A DNA stretch of 8,544 bases from positions 1-8,544 of the forward strand of contig JBBRPS010000453.1 of assembly GCA_038227745.1 (NCBI GenBank), given 5' to 3'. This document shows, one piece after another, positions 1 to 6,859 of this stretch. A program made the translations under genes and the position numbers. Position 1 is the stretch's first letter. Each line of letters opens with the position of its first letter. Source of the DNA: DASPXY01 sp038227745. Lineage in GTDB: Bacteria > Planctomycetota > Planctomycetia > Gemmatales > Gemmataceae. A model generated the notes under the pieces. It worked only from the letters and a program-made list of their open reading frames with translations. It searched no databases and was not told the DNA's origin.

Positions 1-30
1 CTGCCAGGCCGGGAGCGCGTTGGCTTGGCG

Positions 31-118
31 CATGGTATATTGTAAACCCTATGCACAGAATGGGTTGCAAATGACAGTGCCATTCTGAACTGACACCAAT
101 TTCCCCCCCATTTCCCCG
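31..118. other. AT-rich boundary segment, possible mobile-element edge
   Basis: Positions 31-100 are about 41% GC, far below the surrounding coding DNA, and carry stops in all three forward frames. The segment ends in a C-rich tract (about 103-120) exactly where readable glycosyltransferase coding begins. Two TGACA motifs (72-76 and 91-95) flank a short block. On the minus strand an ATG at 33 opens an 11-codon reading frame that runs off the window edge, but no ribosome-binding site precedes it. The abrupt composition change beside a gene that has lost its N-terminus suggests a recombination or insertion junction. No known insertion sequence can be named from this much sequence. Confidence 0.3.
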
Positions 119-1193
119 GGTGATGCGCTGGCCGCCGTAGCCAACTGGGACGGCCGCTGGTACGTGCAGATCGTCCGCGACGGCTACTCCTACGACCCCC
201 AGCGGCACTCCACCATCGCCTTCTTCCCGGCGTTCCCGCTGCTCGCTCGGGCTGTCGTCTGGCTCACCGGCCTGCGCCCCGAACTGGCCCTGCTGCTCGT
301 CTCCCACCTCAGCCTGGTCGCCGCCTTCGTCGTCCTGGCCGCCTACATGCACCAGCGTTACGGGGAGTCCTCTTCCGCGGCGGGTCCTTATGCACTGCTC
401 GCGTTCGGCCTGCTGCCGCCGACCTTCTTCTTCCGCATGGCCTACAGCGAGTCTCTCCTCCTCCTCCCCCTGGTGCTCACGCTGTACGGGATGGGGCAGA
501 AGTGGCCTGCGCCGCTCCTCGCCGCGGTCATCGGCTGCGCCACGGCGGTCCGGCCCGTCGGCGTCGCCCTGCTGCTGCCGTTCTTCCTCCACCTCCGCGA
601 CCGTTCGCCGAACTGGTCCGGTCTCCTCCTGCGCTCCCTCGTCTTGATGCCGCTCGCGTGCTGGGGCCTGCTGGCGTTCATGGCCTACCCAGTACGCGGC
701 CTTCGGCGACCCGCTCGCGTTCGCCCGCACGCAGGAGCACTGGCGCGACCGCCCCCCCGTCCCTCCGTCCGAGCGTGTCCTGGCGCTGCTGAAGCTGGAG
801 CCGCTGTGGTCCATCTTCGACCCCGCCTCGCCGTGCTCCTGGCGCCGCCACGAGCCCCAGGGCAACCCCCTGTTCAGCCTGCACCTGGCCAACCCGCTCT
901 ATTTCGTCTTCGCCGTGGCGCTGATCGCCGTCGGCGCCTGGAAGCGCTGGCTCAACCGCCTGGAAGTGTCCCTGGCGGCCGGGCTGCTGCTGATCCCCTA
1001 CGTCACGCGCAGCCACGAGATGTGCATGGCCGGCATGGGCCGCTTCGCCGCCGCCGTGGTGCCGATCTACCTCGTCCTCGGGCAACTCCTGGCCCGCCTG
1101 CCACCGCCGGTCGCCGCCATGCTGTTGAGCCTGAGCGGCTTCCTGATGGGCGTCTACGCCGCCCTCTTCGCCGCCTGGTATCGCTTCTTCTGA
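119..1193 (+). pseudogene. Broken PIG-V/GT39-like membrane glycosyltransferase (5'-truncated, frameshifted)
   Basis: The intact ancestor was probably an integral-membrane glycosyltransferase using a lipid-linked sugar donor, of the bacterial PIG-V-like mannosyltransferase or GT39-like group. The readable protein starts with DALAAVANWDGRWYVQI and continues with DGYSYDPQRHSTIAFFPAFP. The WDGxWY and FFPxxP motifs mark the first extracytoplasmic loop of that family. Several hydrophobic segments follow. At 688-690 a CCC run holds one base too many, so frame 2 (ending LLAFMAY) must shift to frame 3 to continue as QYAAFGDPLAFARTQEHW, another family motif, and end at the stop 1191-1193 after AAWYRFF. 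No start codon lies upstream of WDGRWY in frame: the frame is open only from 89, without ATG, GTG or TTG. About 30-40 N-terminal residues, including the first membrane segment, therefore appear lost. The GTG at 164 would cut through the motif. The frameshift alone could be a sequencing error, but together with the missing 5' end a pseudogene is more likely. Confidence 0.72.
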
Positions 1194-1322
1194 AGCCCCT
1201 TCGCCTCTCGCTCTGGGCCAGCGGCGGCGGCGCCCCGCTGCCTCGCCGCGCTTCTTTCGCGATGGGACAGAGGATCCCCCAGCCCGGCCTACGGCCCCGG
1301 ACGGCGGCGAATGGGTCGCGGC

Positions 1323-1500
1323 TCACACCAGGCCCTTGAAAAGCCGGATCAGCCAGTCGGCCCCGAGTAGGCCGCACAGGAGCAGGAGCAGGGTGAAGTT
1401 GTTCCACAGGTCGGCGGGGCGCGGCTGCCGGACGGCGGCCGCGCACCGCGGACGTCAGCCACGACTCCGGCCGCGTCGGATCGATCACCTGCCCACCCGT
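1323..1500 (-). pseudogene. C-terminal remnant of a membrane protein (VWA/glutamine-amidotransferase-like), frameshifted
   Basis: Read on the minus strand, positions 1500 to about 1460 encode TGGQVIDPTRPESWLT. After a change of frame, positions from about 1445 down to 1323 encode AAAVRQPRPADLWNNF, then the hydrophobic TLLLLLCGLLGADWLIRLFK, then GLV and a TGA stop (1325-1323). The order is a TGG-x-V-x-DP motif, a short linker, an LW motif, one membrane helix and a short basic tail. That is how large planctomycete proteins with VWA or glutamine-amidotransferase-like domains commonly end. No coding consistent with the rest of such a protein is visible upstream on this strand (beyond 1500), so only about 55-60 codons remain. 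The family assignment comes from the tail pattern alone and is tentative. The presence of a decayed reading frame is better supported than its identity. Confidence 0.45.
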
Positions 1501-1586
1501 AGCGGCGGGATTGTCCCGACGGAGGGGAGTGGGCTTGCCGTTTCGCGCTCGCCGCGTCCAGGGGGAGATTCGTCGCAACTTTTTCA

Positions 1587-1616
1587 TTGACGAGCCAAGG
1601 CACCCCCTGATACATT
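1587..1616 (+). promoter_or_regulatory. Candidate sigma-70-type promoter for the PSD1-DUF1501 operon
   Basis: TTGACG (1587-1592, five of six consensus -35 bases) is followed after 18 bases by TACATT (1611-1616, four of six -10 bases). It lies in a locally AT-rich patch (about 1580-1640) within GC-rich DNA. The first downstream gene starts at 1954, so a transcript beginning near 1623 would have a leader of about 330 nt containing the hairpins at 1773-1796 and 1840-1920. Planctomycete promoter rules are poorly defined, so this is a motif-level prediction. Confidence 0.35.
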
Positions 1617-1772
1617 ATTTTCATAACCTTAGAAAGTAAGTCCGGCCTCCCTGTCGCCCGGAATTTGGACTGCAACACCGCCCGAGCGCCTGTTAGACTG
1701 AAAAGACCTGCCCGCCCCCTGACGTGAGCGCCACCGCCCGATGCTGCGGGGCCTGAGTGCCTACCCCCCCAA

Positions 1773-1796
1773 CGGGACGGCAGGGATGCCGTTCCG
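1773..1796. repeat. Small hairpin in the leader region
   Basis: CGGGACGGCA (1773-1782) can pair with TGCCGTTCCG (1787-1796) across a GGGA loop. This gives a 10-bp stem that includes one G-U pair if transcribed. No T-run follows, so it is not a classical terminator. It may be a degenerate single palindromic repeat unit. Confidence 0.35.
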
Positions 1797-1839
1797 GATA
1801 GACCACACGTGACCCCTGCTCCAGGATGCGGTTCGTGGT

Positions 1840-1920
1840 GTCCGGTTTGTGGTGCAGGCGTCCCGCCTGCATGGCTGCGCGTGCAGGCGGGACGCCTGCA
1901 CCACAAACCACAAACCGGAC
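1840..1920. repeat. Nested palindromic repeat 1 (BIME/REP-pair-like)
   Basis: A perfect 28-bp inverted repeat (1844-1871 with 1882-1909) surrounds a 10-nt spacer (1872-1881). Each arm contains a self-complementary 19-nt core with an 8-bp stem and a 3-nt loop: TGCAGGCG, TCC, CGCCTGCA at 1853-1871, with the reverse complement at 1882-1900. The left core is immediately preceded by GTGG (1849-1852) and the right core is followed by CCAC (1901-1904). GTRG next to a small hairpin is the described hallmark of REP elements mobilised by REP-associated tyrosine transposases. An outer 13-bp arm (1840-1852) also pairs with 1908-1920 in a shifted register, because the CCACAAA unit is duplicated on the right. 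It ends 34 bp before the PSD1-family start codon. Confidence 0.85.
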
Positions 1921-1953
1921 AGCTTCAGCCGGACCCTGAATGAGGACACCCCG

Positions 1954-4875
1954 ATGCGACTCTCTCGTGGCGCGGCCCTGGCGCTGACCGGCCTGCTGGC
2001 GTGGTTCGCCGGCCGGGCCGTCGTCGCCGGCGACCCCAAGGCCCCCTCCCCGGCGGCCGTCGCCTTCTTCGAGAGCAAGGTCCGGCCCGTCCTCGCCGAG
2101 AACTGTTTCCAGTGCCACGGCGCGAAGAAGCAGCGCGGCGGGCTGCGCCTCGATTCGCGCGGCGCCATCCTTGAGGGCGGCGACCTCGGGCCGGCGGTCG
2201 TCCCCGGCGACCCCGGCAAGAGCCTGCTCGTCAAGGCGATCGGCCACGGCGGCGACCTCAAGATGCCGCCGACGAAGAAGCTCCCCGCCCAGCAGATCGC
2301 CGACCTGACGCAGTGGGTCAAGATCGGCGCCCCCTGGCCCGGCGAGGACAAGCACGTCGCTTCGACGACGCGCCGCGGTGAGTTCAAGATCACCGACAAG
2401 GACCGCTCGCACTGGGCATTCCAGCCCGTCCAGCGGCCGACCGTGCCCGCGGTCAAGGACGCGGCCTGGGTCGCCAACCCCATCGACGCCTTTGTCCTCG
2501 CGAAGCTCGAGGCGAAGGGCCTCCGGCCCAACCCGCCCGCGAGCAAGCAAGAATTGGTCCGCCGCCTCTATTACGACCTGACCGGCCTGCCGCCAACGCC
2601 GCAGGAGGCCGCGGACTTCCTCGCCGACCCCTCGCCGCGCGCCTACGAGGCGCTGGTGGAGCGCTTGCTGGAGTCGCCGCGCTACGGCGAGAAGTGGGCG
2701 CGCTACTGGCTCGACCTGGTCCGGTACGCCGAGACGAACAGCTACGAGCGCGATAATCCCAAGCCGCACGCCTGGCGTTACCGCGATTACGTCATCCGGT
2801 CTTTCAACAGCGACAAGCCTTACGACCGTTTCATCAAGGAGCAGCTTGCCGGCGACGAGCTGCCCGACGGCGGCAGCGACGGCCTGATCGCCACCGGCTT
2901 CTATCGCCTGGGCATCTGGGACGACGAGCCGTCCGACCGCGAGCAGGCCCGTTTCGACGGCCTGGACGACATCGTCGCCACGACGGGGCAGGTGTTTCTC
3001 GGCCTGACGTTCGACTGCGCCCGCTGCCACGACCACAAGCTCGACCCCATCCCGCAGAAGGACTACTACCGCCTGCTGTCGTTCTTTCACAACATCCACC
3101 ATTACCGCAACGGCGGCCCGACCGACGAGGCGCCCCTCTACGCCGGCCCCGAGGGCAAGCGCGACTACGAGCGCCGCGTCCGCGAGCTGGAGCGGAAGCG
3201 CGGCGAGGCGGAGACAGCCCTCCGCACTCTCGAGAACGAGTTCCGCGCCCTCCGCAATCGCAACGTGAGCCAGGCGGACATGGAGGACCTGCGCTATCGC
3301 TATTATCGCGACACGTGGAACAGGCTGCCGAACTTCGCGGCGCTCAAACACGAGGACGAGGGCCGGCTGCCGCGCGGGCTGTTCGACCTGAGCCCGCGGA
3401 CGCGCGACGAGGCCTTCGGCTTCGTCTTCGAGGGCACGCTGCTCGTGCCGCGGGCCGGCCGCTACGCCTTCCACCTCGACTCCGACGACGGCTCCCGCCT
3501 CACGGTGAACGGCAAGAAGGTGGTCGAGTACGACGGCATCCACGACCTGGGGAAGGGACGGACCGGCACGGCCGACCTGCCGAAGGGCCGCGTGCCGATC
3601 AAGCTGGAGTATTTCCAGGGCGTCTTCGGCCTGGGGCTGAACGTGGCCTGGTCCGGCCCGGGGTTCGCGCGGCGCGCGCTGTCCGCCTCCCCCGAGGACA
3701 AAAAGCCGGCCCCGGGTCTGGCGAACCTCATCAAGCGCGAGGGGCCGCGGCTGCTGGGCCAGGAGCGCTACGAGCGCTACGTCAAGCTGAGGCGCGCACT
3801 CGACGCCCTCAAGAAGGCGAAAGTGGACGTGCCGATGGCGCTGTGCGTCACCGAGATGGGGCGGACTGCCCCCGAGACGCGCGTCATGATCCGCGGCAAC
3901 CCGCACGTCAAGGGCGACAAGGTCGAGCCGGCCTTCCCCGTGATCTTCGGCGGCGCCAAGGCGGTCATTCCCGCGCCGCCGCCGGGCGCGAGGAGCAGCG
4001 GCCGGCGCACGGCGCTCGCCGACTGGATCGCCTCGACGGACAACCCGGTCACCGCCCGCGTGATGGTCAATCGGATCTGGCAGTACCATTTCGGCCGTGC
4101 CATCGTCCGCTCGACGAACAACGTCGGCCTGCAGGGCGACAGGCCGACGCACCCGGAACTGCTGGACTGGCTGGCGTCGGAGTTCATGCGGCAGGGCTGG
4201 CGCTTCAAGGCGATGCACCGCCTGATGGTGACGTCGAACGCCTACCGCATGTCGTCGCGCGGCAACACGGCGGCGCTGGCGGCGGACCCGACGAACGACC
4301 TGGCCTGGCGCTTCGACATGCGCCGCCTGACCGCGGAGGAGATCCGCGACTCGATCCTGGCGATCGGCGGCACCCTGAACCTCAAGATGTACGGCCCCGG
4401 CATCTACCCGGAGATCCCCAAGGAGGTGCTGGCCGGCCAGTCGATCCCGGGCCGCGGCTGGAACACGTCGCCGCCCGACGAGGCGGCGCGGCGGAGCATC
4501 TATATCCACATTAAACGCTCCCTGCTGGTGCCGATCCTGGAGAGCTTCGACGTCCCGGAGACGGACCGCTCCTCGCCGGTGCGCTTCTCGACGACGCAGC
4601 CGACGCAGGCGCTGGCGATGCTCAACAGCGACTTCCTGAACCAGCAGGCCGTCCTGTTCGCCGCCCGGCTGCGGCGCGAGGCGGGCGCCGATCCGGCCGC
4701 GCAGGTGCGTCGCGGTCTGAGCCTGGTGACGTCGCGACCGCCGACCGCCGCGGAGATGCGGCGCGGCCTGGACCTGATGGACGGCCTGGCGCGCGACGGC
4801 GTGTCGCGTGACGCGGCCCTGAACTACTTCTGCCTCGTGGCCCTGAACCTCAACGAGTTCGTCTACCTGGATTAG
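1954..4875 (+). CDS. PSCyt1-PSCyt2-PA14-PSD1 planctomycete cytochrome protein (DUF1549/DUF1553)
   Basis: This 973-residue exported protein belongs to a family expanded in Planctomycetes. Its biochemical role is unknown; heme-based electron transfer linked to breakdown of complex polymers has been proposed. Residues 1-25 form a Sec-type signal peptide (basic MRLSR, hydrophobic core, AVVA). PSCyt1 (about 38-115) has the heme motif CFQCH at 51-55 and KMPP at 103-106, whose Met may be the second heme ligand. PSCyt2/DUF1549 (about 154-378) contains LTGLPPTP (209-216) and a second CxxCH, CARCH at 355-359. Residues about 403-440 are charged and probably coiled coil. A PA14-like domain (about 489-569, with DSDDGSRLTVNGKKV) suggests carbohydrate binding. 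PSD1/DUF1553 (about 688-960) includes NRIWQYHFG near 706. The ATG at 1954 was chosen because GAGGA (1942-1946) lies 7 nt upstream and the signal peptide starts there; earlier in-frame codons lie inside the palindrome. It is followed by its usual partner, a DUF1501 gene. Confidence 0.93.
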   Translation: MRLSRGAALALTGLLAWFAGRAVVAGDPKAPSPAAVAFFESKVRPVLAENCFQCHGAKKQRGGLRLDSRGAILEGGDLGPAVVPGDPGKSLLVKAIGHGGDLKMPPTKKLPAQQIADLTQWVKIGAPWPGEDKHVASTTRRGEFKITDKDRSHWAFQPVQRPTVPAVKDAAWVANPIDAFVLAKLEAKGLRPNPPASKQELVRRLYYDLTGLPPTPQEAADFLADPSPRAYEALVERLLESPRYGEKWARYWLDLVRYAETNSYERDNPKPHAWRYRDYVIRSFNSDKPYDRFIKEQLAGDELPDGGSDGLIATGFYRLGIWDDEPSDREQARFDGLDDIVATTGQVFLGLTFDCARCHDHKLDPIPQKDYYRLLSFFHNIHHYRNGGPTDEAPLYAGPEGKRDYERRVRELERKRGEAETALRTLENEFRALRNRNVSQADMEDLRYRYYRDTWNRLPNFAALKHEDEGRLPRGLFDLSPRTRDEAFGFVFEGTLLVPRAGRYAFHLDSDDGSRLTVNGKKVVEYDGIHDLGKGRTGTADLPKGRVPIKLEYFQGVFGLGLNVAWSGPGFARRALSASPEDKKPAPGLANLIKREGPRLLGQERYERYVKLRRALDALKKAKVDVPMALCVTEMGRTAPETRVMIRGNPHVKGDKVEPAFPVIFGGAKAVIPAPPPGARSSGRRTALADWIASTDNPVTARVMVNRIWQYHFGRAIVRSTNNVGLQGDRPTHPELLDWLASEFMRQGWRFKAMHRLMVTSNAYRMSSRGNTAALAADPTNDLAWRFDMRRLTAEEIRDSILAIGGTLNLKMYGPGIYPEIPKEVLAGQSIPGRGWNTSPPDEAARRSIYIHIKRSLLVPILESFDVPETDRSSPVRFSTTQPTQALAMLNSDFLNQQAVLFAARLRREAGADPAAQVRRGLSLVTSRPPTAAEMRRGLDLMDGLARDGVSRDAALNYFCLVALNLNEFVYLD

Positions 4876-4880
4876 ATTAG

Positions 4881-4949
4881 TTTAGCCGCGGTTCGCAGAA
4901 CCGCGTGCAGCAAAACGGGCTGCACGCGGTTCTGCGAACCGCGGCTAAA
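4881..4949. repeat. Nested palindromic repeat 2: 31-bp-stem hairpin inside the operon
   Basis: Positions 4881-4911 are perfectly complementary to 4919-4949 around a 7-nt loop (AAAACGG). Each arm holds a self-complementary 19-nt core with an 8-bp stem and 3-nt loop: CGCGGTTC, GCA, GAACCGCG at 4887-4905, with the reverse complement at 4925-4943. It begins 5 nt after the PSD1-family stop codon and ends 1 nt before the Shine-Dalgarno of the DUF1501 gene. No T-run follows, so it is unlikely to be a rho-independent terminator. It could protect the upstream transcript end or alter the ratio of the two proteins. GTGG does not adjoin the core here; the preceding bases are TAGC. Confidence 0.9.
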
Positions 4950-4950
4950 C

Positions 4951-4954
4951 GGAG
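4951..4954 (+). promoter_or_regulatory. Shine-Dalgarno of the DUF1501 gene, abutting the hairpin
   Basis: GGAG at 4951-4954 lies 8 nt before the ATG at 4963, which is good spacing and fixes the start. It is separated from the 31-bp hairpin by a single base (4950), so the folded mRNA would place a rigid stem directly beside the ribosome-binding site. Confidence 0.6.
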
Positions 4955-4962
4955 ACCCTCCC

Positions 4963-6441
4963 ATGAGCCACTCCCCCGACCCCTCCCGCCCCAGGGGCTC
5001 CTTCTGCCATCGCACCCGCCGTGAGTTCCTCTGGGAGGCGGGCGCCGGCTTCACTGGCCTGGCGCTCACCGGCTTGCTGTCCGGGGACGGCTTCTTCAAC
5101 CGGGCGTCGGCCAACGCGCCGGCGGCGCGGCCGGCCAACCCACTGGCGCCGCGGCCGCCGCACTTCGCCCCCAAGGCCCGCAGCGTCATCTTCCTGTTCA
5201 TGTACGGCGGCCCCAGCCAGGTCGATACTTTCGACTACAAGCCGAAGCTCTACGAGCTGGACGGCCGGACGATCGAGGTGCGCACCTTCGGCCGCGGCGG
5301 CCACCGCAACCAGGGGCGCGTGGTCGGCCCCAAGTGGCGCTTTCACCGTTACGGCCAGTGTGGCAAGCACGTCAGCGACCTGTTCCCGCACCTGGCGACC
5401 TGCGTCGATGACATCGCCTTCCTGCACTCGATGACGGCCGACTCGCCCATCCACGGCTCGGCGATGCTGCAGATGAACACGGGCAAGATCCTCTCGGGCA
5501 GCCCGTGCCTCGGCTCGTGGGTCAACTACGGCCTGGGCAGCGTCAACGAGAACCTGCCGGGCTTCGTGGTCATGCTCGACCCGACCGGCGGGCCGATCAG
5601 CGGCGCCAAGAACTGGTCGAGCGGCTACATGCCGGCGACGTACCAGGGGACGATCCTGCGCTCGGCGGGCGAGCCGGTGCTGGACCTGCGCCGGCCGGGC
5701 GGCATGAGCGAGCCGGCCCAGCGCCGCCTGCTGGACACGCTGAACCACTACAACGCCGACCACCTGGCCCCGCGCGCCGACAACAGTAACCTCGCCGCCC
5801 GCATCGCCAGTTACGAGATGGCGTACTCGATGCAGCGGCACTGCCCCGAGGCGGTGGACCTGACGCGCGAGAGCGCCGCGACGAAGGCGCTGTACGGGCT
5901 GAACGAGCGGCGCACGGAGGAGTTCGGGCGGCGCTGCCTGCTGGCGCGGCGGCTGGTCGAGCGCGGCGTGCGCTTCATCCAGCTCTACGCCGGCGGCGCC
6001 CACAACGACGACAACTGGGACGCGCACGGCGACCTGGTGCGCAACCACACCTACCACGCCGGCCGCACCGACAAGCCGATCGCGGGGCTGCTGAAGGACC
6101 TCAAGGCGCGTGGCCTGCTGGACGAGACGCTGGTGATCTGGGGCGGCGAGTTCGGGCGGCAGCCGACCGCCGAGTACGCGATGGGCACGGGCCGCGACCA
6201 CAACGCTTACGGCTTCACGATGTGGATGGCGGGCGGCGGCATCAAGGGCGGCGTGAGCGTCGGCGAGACGGACGAGTTGGGCGCGGCGGCGGTGGCGAAC
6301 CGCTTCCACGTCAAGAACCTGCACGCGACGGCGCTGACGCAGCTTGGCCTCGACCCGGAGCGGCTGACGTATCTCTACGGTGGCCTCGATCAGAAACTGG
6401 TCGGCGTCGAGGGCGCCGAGCCGATTGGACAGATCCTCTGA
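4963..6441 (+). CDS. DUF1501 family protein, Tat-exported
   Basis: This 492-residue DUF1501 protein belongs to a family related in fold to sulfatases and alkaline phosphatases. Its substrate is unknown. The N-terminus carries a twin-arginine signal: RTRREFLW at residues 17-24, then a hydrophobic, Gly/Ala-rich stretch to about 40 and an Ala-rich region. This indicates export as a folded, possibly cofactor-containing protein. Family motifs that may bind metal include GGPSQVDTFD (82-91), HNDDNWDAH (347-355), WGGEFGRQP (393-401) and GRDHN (410-414). The C-terminus, HATALTQLGLDPERLTYLYG followed by GLDQKLVGV, matches the usual DUF1501 ending. The start is set by GGAG 8 nt upstream and by the complete Tat signal. 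It follows the PSD1-family gene after 87 bp that are almost wholly a hairpin, so co-transcription is likely. No terminator directly follows its stop; a strong one occurs about 800 bp later, after a decayed copy of this gene's tail. Confidence 0.94.
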   Translation: MSHSPDPSRPRGSFCHRTRREFLWEAGAGFTGLALTGLLSGDGFFNRASANAPAARPANPLAPRPPHFAPKARSVIFLFMYGGPSQVDTFDYKPKLYELDGRTIEVRTFGRGGHRNQGRVVGPKWRFHRYGQCGKHVSDLFPHLATCVDDIAFLHSMTADSPIHGSAMLQMNTGKILSGSPCLGSWVNYGLGSVNENLPGFVVMLDPTGGPISGAKNWSSGYMPATYQGTILRSAGEPVLDLRRPGGMSEPAQRRLLDTLNHYNADHLAPRADNSNLAARIASYEMAYSMQRHCPEAVDLTRESAATKALYGLNERRTEEFGRRCLLARRLVERGVRFIQLYAGGAHNDDNWDAHGDLVRNHTYHAGRTDKPIAGLLKDLKARGLLDETLVIWGGEFGRQPTAEYAMGTGRDHNAYGFTMWMAGGGIKGGVSVGETDELGAAAVANRFHVKNLHATALTQLGLDPERLTYLYGGLDQKLVGVEGAEPIGQIL

Positions 6442-6634
6442 CGGCGGGAGACCGGGCTGCCGGAAGTCCGACGATCTCTTCAGCGGGGCGATCGGATTCA
6501 CGTTGTTCGGGTCCCCGAGAAGCCTGGGGCGAACTGTGGCGCCACTGGGATCTGCGTGAGCAGCCGCGGCCTCCCCGGTGGCCCGGCGTACCTGGAGCTT
6601 GCGTCTCCCCATCCCGGCGCGTTAGGATTTGACT

Positions 6635-6859
6635 ATGATCCTCATTCGCTTTGCAGACGTTGCGGCGGAACGGCGGGCGCTGGGAGCGCTCGCGGGCCGT
6701 TTCTCATTCACGAGCTGGAAGACCGGCGAGACCGTCGTCCCGGAAGCGGCCCTGGCCTTCCTGGCCCTGGAGGGGATCCCCTTCCAGGTGGAGGGACCTG
6801 CCTCGCATGGAAAAGCCGTTCCGGCGCTACGAGATCCTGCTGCCTCGCCGGTTCAATGA
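6635..6859 (+). CDS. Small conserved-looking protein of unknown function (74 aa)
   Basis: This small soluble protein begins MILIRFADVAAERRALGALA and contains GRFSFTSWKTGETVVPEAAL and LEGIPFQVEGPA. It shows no signal peptide, membrane helix or catalytic motif. The pattern, a short beta strand, a helix, a GRFS turn, then VPEAAL and a closing IPFxVEGPA, looks like a compact alpha/beta fold. It resembles short hypothetical proteins seen in planctomycete genomes, but no function can be given. The ATG at 6635 is preferred over the TTG two codons earlier because AGGA (6624-6627) lies 7 nt upstream of it. The last 53 bp overlap the next gene in another frame. The upstream gap 6442-6634 contains no gene or clear promoter that could be recognised. 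Confidence 0.6.
   Translation: MILIRFADVAAERRALGALAGRFSFTSWKTGETVVPEAALAFLALEGIPFQVEGPASHGKAVPALRDPAASPVQ

Noticed and set aside
1..33. Partial minus-strand gene beginning MRQANALPAW at 33
   Set aside because: Only 11 codons are visible, with no Shine-Dalgarno, which is too little to call a gene.
1486..1500. A 15-base match (CACCTGCCCACCCGT) to the reverse complement of 7405-7419
   Set aside because: The similarity does not extend on either side, and one such match is unsurprising in an 8.5-kb GC-rich window.
1849..1953. Upstream in-frame extension of the PSD1-family protein
   Set aside because: This part is translated palindromic repeat. The ATG at 1954 has a good Shine-Dalgarno and begins a signal peptide.
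1693..4509. Long minus-strand reading frame (938 codons) opposite the PSD1-family gene
   Set aside because: It is an antisense shadow of a GC-rich gene. Its translation is low-complexity Ala/Val/Arg/Gly with no domain, while the plus strand encodes clear PSCyt and PSD1 motifs.
4881..4949. Rho-independent terminator between the operon genes
   Set aside because: The stem is strong but no T-run follows. The next gene's ribosome-binding site abuts it, so co-transcription remains more likely.
4945..6612. Minus-strand reading frame (555 codons) opposite the DUF1501 gene
   Set aside because: It is another GC-driven shadow with biased composition, and the plus strand has a Tat signal and family motifs.
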